The position numbers and the translations under genes are program-made. Positions 61,748 to 64,000 of a stretch of DNA of 64,000 bases are shown here, in pieces. Location: NCBI RefSeq assembly GCF_002217355.1, contig NZ_MUHA01000025.1, positions 66,342-130,341 on the forward strand. Direction: 5' to 3'. The notes beneath the pieces are model-generated. The model was not told the DNA's origin and ran no database searches. It worked only from the letters and a program-made list of their open reading frames with translations. The stretch is from Flavobacterium oncorhynchi. Its GTDB lineage: Bacteria > Bacteroidota > Bacteroidia > Flavobacteriales > Flavobacteriaceae. Each line of letters opens with the position of its first letter. Position 1 is the first letter of the stretch.

Positions 61748-61902
61748 AGCCACAGATTAAAAGGATTAAAAGGATTTTTTTGTCAGCCACGAATTACACA
61801 AATTTTCACAAATTATTTTTTTTAATTCAACTTTAAAATTAGTGTGAATTAGTGTAATTCGAGGCAAAAAGACAGAAACGGCAAATCCTTTTAATCTGCG
61901 GC
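61748..61902. repeat. Nested imperfect palindrome upstream of purK
   Basis: Outer arms 61748-61767 and 61883-61902 match at about 18 of 20 bases. Inner arms 61786-61815 and about 61837-61865 match with a few changes (GCCACGAATTACAC against GTGTAATTCGAGGC). The whole forms a long two-tier hairpin between the helical-protein gene and the purK promoter. The sequences resemble dispersed flavobacterial repeats I recall. Confidence 0.75.
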
Positions 61903-61916
61903 GAAAAAAACTAAAT

Positions 61917-61948
61917 TTTGGCTAAAAAAAGATTAAAAGGTATCTTTG
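61917..61948 (+). promoter_or_regulatory. Promoter of purK
   Basis: TTTG (61917-61920), a 20-base spacer and TATCTTTG (61941-61948) match the Bacteroidota consensus exactly. It rules out the in-frame upstream start at 61918. Confidence 0.78.
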
Positions 61949-61965
61949 CAAAAACACAACACAAA

Positions 61966-63123
61966 ATGAATTATTTTTCTTCTGATTTTAAATTAGGAAT
62001 CTTAGGCGGAGGACAATTAGGCAAAATGCTTTTGTTTGACACCAGAAAATTTGACATACAAACTTACGTTCTTGATCCAAGCGACGAAGCGCCGAGTAAA
62101 ATTGCCTGCAACAAATTCTTTCAAGGCGATTTAATGGATTATGAAACCGTTTACAACTTCGGAAAACAAGTCGACGTTCTTACTTTTGAAATCGAATTAG
62201 TAAATCTTGAAGCATTGACACAATTAGAGAATGAAGGTTTAAAAATATATCCTTCTCCAAAAACTCTAAAAGGAATTCAGAATAAAGGCGTTCAAAAAGA
62301 ATTTTACGCTAAAAATAATATCCCAACTGCACCTTTCGGAAGATTTGAAAATCTAGACAAATTAAAATCTGCTGTCACATCGAGCGGAGTCGAGATGCCT
62401 TTCGTATGGAAATGTACTGAATTTGGTTATGACGGAAATGGCGTAAAAGTTATTCGTCAAGTTTCTGATTTAGATAATCTTCCAAATGTCGAATGTATTG
62501 CAGAAACTATGGTTCCGTTTAAAAATGAATTAGCGGTAATCGTGGTAAGAAATCCATCAGGAGAAATAAAAATATATCCGGTTGTAGAAATGGAATTTCA
62601 TCCAGAAGCAAACCAAGTTGAATACGTAATCTGCCCAGCAAGAATTGATGATAAAGTAGCCGAAAAAGCAAGAGCAATTGCGTTGAATGTGTCTAAAAAC
62701 TTCAACCACGTTGGACTTTTGGCTGTTGAGATGTTCCAGACTCAAGACGATGAGATTTTAGTAAACGAAGTCGCTCCTCGCCCGCATAATTCTGGACATT
62801 ATTCAATCGAAGCAAGTTACACTTCACAATTCGAAAATCATTTACGTGCTATTTTAGATCTTCCGTTAGGAAACACAGACAGTAAAGTGGCCGGAATTAT
62901 GGTAAATTTAGTTGGTGCCGAAGGTCATTCTGGAAATGTAGTATATCAAAACATCGAAACCATTTTAGGATGGGATGGTGTTACGCCGCACATTTACGGA
63001 AAAAAACAAACTCGCCCGTTCAGAAAAATGGGTCACGTTACTATTGTAAATGAAAATATGCAGGAAGCAAGAAGAATTGCAGAGGAAGTTAAGAACACTA
63101 TTAAAGTGATCAGTGGTCAATAA
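61966..63123 (+). CDS. purK: N5-carboxyaminoimidazole ribonucleotide synthase
   Basis: PurK makes N5-CAIR from AIR, bicarbonate and ATP; PurE, encoded nearby, then rearranges it. I use the ATG at 61966 (MNYFSSDFKLGILGGGQLGK), giving 385 residues. An in-frame ATG 16 codons earlier overlaps the promoter. ATP-grasp motifs include FVWKCTEFGYDGNGVKVI and VNEVAPRPHNSGHYSIEA. Codons 137-144 (VTSSGVEM) are a 24-base dispersed repeat (62374-62397), and the last codons and stop (VISGQ) fall in another repeat (63105-63119). Confidence 0.95.
   Translation: MNYFSSDFKLGILGGGQLGKMLLFDTRKFDIQTYVLDPSDEAPSKIACNKFFQGDLMDYETVYNFGKQVDVLTFEIELVNLEALTQLENEGLKIYPSPKTLKGIQNKGVQKEFYAKNNIPTAPFGRFENLDKLKSAVTSSGVEMPFVWKCTEFGYDGNGVKVIRQVSDLDNLPNVECIAETMVPFKNELAVIVVRNPSGEIKIYPVVEMEFHPEANQVEYVICPARIDDKVAEKARAIALNVSKNFNHVGLLAVEMFQTQDDEILVNEVAPRPHNSGHYSIEASYTSQFENHLRAILDLPLGNTDSKVAGIMVNLVGAEGHSGNVVYQNIETILGWDGVTPHIYGKKQTRPFRKMGHVTIVNENMQEARRIAEEVKNTIKVISGQ
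62374..62397 (+). repeat. Dispersed repeat inside the purK coding sequence
   Basis: The 24 bases contain GAGCGGAGTCGA, the same core type as the inverted repeat at 54898-54973 (GAGCGAAGTCGA), and resemble an intergenic flavobacterial repeat I recall. It is read in frame as VTSSGVEM, in a loop before the ATP-grasp strand FVWKC. Confidence 0.6.
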
Positions 63124-63145
63124 TTTTTAGTGGTCAGTTTTTAGT
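63105..63145 (+). repeat. Direct-repeat copy at the purK 3' end
   Basis: AGTGATCAGTGGTCA (63105-63119) and AGTGGTCAGTTTTTAGT (63129-63145) recur after purE at 63976-64000. The purK stop codon lies in this copy. Confidence 0.75.
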
Positions 63146-63198
63146 TGCAATTGCAGTTGACAAACTTGAAGCAAAAATAAACGAATTTATCAGTTTTA

Positions 63199-63414
63199 AT
63201 GGATCTTGTAGAAATAGTAATAAATCTTTTGAATTTAGACGACAAATCAAATTTGTTTAAAATTCATTTTGAAAAATTTACAGATAAATATGAATACACG
63301 GGAGAAAGAATCAAAAGTTTTATTCTATTTATAATTCTTGTTCTATCTTTCTTAGCATTAATAATTTTCGTTTTATTTCTGATTTATACAATTCTGCTTA
63401 AATTAAGATCATAA
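63199..63414 (+). CDS. Small single-pass membrane protein of unknown function
   Basis: The 71-residue protein has a polar N-terminal half (about 38 residues) and one strong hydrophobic segment of about 27 residues (SFILFIILVLSFLALIIFVL), ending in a short basic tail (LKLRS). I recognise no family. It lies between purK and purE in the same direction, 75 bases after purK and 71 before purE. Direct repeats flank it and purE together. It could be a real membrane peptide or a recent arrival. Confidence 0.55.
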   Translation: MDLVEIVINLLNLDDKSNLFKIHFEKFTDKYEYTGERIKSFILFIILVLSFLALIIFVLFLIYTILLKLRS

Positions 63415-63485
63415 ACCAACAAAATAAAAATAGTTTTCAGTTTCCAACAACTTGAAACTTTAAACCTGAAACAAAACAAAAAAAC

Positions 63486-63971
63486 ATGAGCAAAGTAGCT
63501 ATTATAATGGGAAGCATCTCAGACATGCCAGTTATGCAGGATGCAATCGATATATTAAAACAATTTAATGTAGAAGTTGAAGTAGATATCGTTTCGGCGC
63601 ACAGAACGCCGGAAAAATTGTTCGATTTCAGTAAAAATGCACATACTCGCGGAATTTCGGTAATTATTGCCGGTGCTGGCGGTGCGGCACATTTACCTGG
63701 AATGGTGGCTTCAATGTCTCCGCTTCCTGTAATTGGAGTTCCTGTAAAATCAAGTAATTCTATCGATGGATGGGATTCAGTATTATCAATTCTGCAAATG
63801 CCAGGTGGCGTTCCTGTAGCAACTGTAGCGCTAAACGGAGCAAAAAATGCGGGAATCTTAGCAGCACAAATCATCGGAAGCCACGATAAAAAAGTCCTTG
63901 AAACTATTATTTCTTATAAAGAAGAATTAAAAGCTGCGGTTAATAAAGCTGCGGAAGGTCTTAATAAATAA
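63486..63971 (+). CDS. purE: N5-carboxyaminoimidazole ribonucleotide mutase (class I PurE)
   Basis: PurE converts N5-CAIR to CAIR in purine synthesis. The 161-residue protein has the class I signatures MGSISDMPVM, SAHRTPEKL, AGAGGAAHLPGM and the GVPVATVALNGAKNAGILA block. The catalytic His is in SAHRTP. It follows purK, the enzyme before it in the pathway, after a small membrane-protein gene. Confidence 0.97.
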   Translation: MSKVAIIMGSISDMPVMQDAIDILKQFNVEVEVDIVSAHRTPEKLFDFSKNAHTRGISVIIAGAGGAAHLPGMVASMSPLPVIGVPVKSSNSIDGWDSVLSILQMPGGVPVATVALNGAKNAGILAAQIIGSHDKKVLETIISYKEELKAAVNKAAEGLNK

Positions 63972-63975
63972 ATTT

Positions 63976-64000
63976 AGTGATCAGTGGTCAGTTTTTTAGT
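63976..64000 (+). repeat. Direct-repeat copy after purE
   Basis: AGTGATCAGTGGTCA here is identical over 15 bases to 63105-63119 at the purK 3' end, and the following AGTTTTTTAGT resembles 63135-63145 with one extra T. The copy may continue past the window. Confidence 0.7.

Noticed and set aside
61918..61965. Upstream in-frame start for purK
   Set aside because: It overlaps a perfect promoter, and the added residues come before the conserved PurK N-terminus.
1..64000. CRISPR array, prophage, insertion sequence or tRNA genes
   Set aside because: No regularly spaced repeats, transposase, integrase, phage structural gene or cloverleaf was seen on reading both strands; weak tRNA-like folds cannot be fully excluded without a scan.

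Overview
The window is chromosomal DNA from a low-GC member of the Bacteroidota, almost certainly a Flavobacterium or close relative. The support is: a SusC/SusD pair; secreted proteins whose signal peptides end in Ala-Gln; a Dpp7-type S46 peptidase; a str operon without tuf; zinc-free forms of S14, L36 and S4; and promoters matching the Bacteroidota consensus TTTG-N18-20-TAnnTTTG instead of sigma70 boxes. Nothing looks like a phage, plasmid, insertion sequence or CRISPR array, and I saw no tRNA or rRNA gene.

Layout. At 1-6916 (minus strand) lies the start of a surface-polysaccharide locus: Wza-like exporter, Wzc-like co-polymerase/tyrosine kinase, WbpP/TviC-like epimerase, animal-type UDP-glucose dehydrogenase, an UpxY/NusG-like antiterminator, and a TviB-like dehydrogenase cut by the left edge. 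At 6985-14921 is a housekeeping block: recR, a CoA-binding protein, marC, two guanidino-group enzymes, gltA, eno and carA. At 15165-32596 (minus) the str, S10, spc and alpha ribosomal operons are nearly fused, from rpsL to rplQ. rpsJ ends the str unit at a strong terminator, and a 400-bp spacer with a near-perfect promoter starts the rplC unit. A second promoter plus a 10-bp hairpin sits in front of rpsH.

At 32779-41027 (plus) come an Omp85-like outer-membrane protein, an orphan SusC/SusD pair, rlmB and a DUF2490 protein. At 41030-48188 are a rhomboid protease, rarA, a HAD phosphatase, radC, a DUF1287 lipoprotein gene broken by an in-frame TAA, and mpl. At 48393-54881 is the most unusual gene: a 2162-residue alpha-2-macroglobulin with a SusC-type carboxypeptidase-regulatory plus TonB-plug module inserted just before its A2M domain, and an intact CAEQ thioester motif.

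At 55036-63971 are an S46 peptidase, obgE, a CBS/CorC membrane protein, and purine genes (adk, hpt, purK, purE) with a small membrane protein between purK and purE. This last part is unusually rich in dispersed palindromic repeats. One supplies eight codons inside purK, another supplies the purK C-terminus, and a third holds the facing stop codons of the DUF1287 gene and mpl. All assignments come from reading the sequence and recalled family knowledge; no database search was run.
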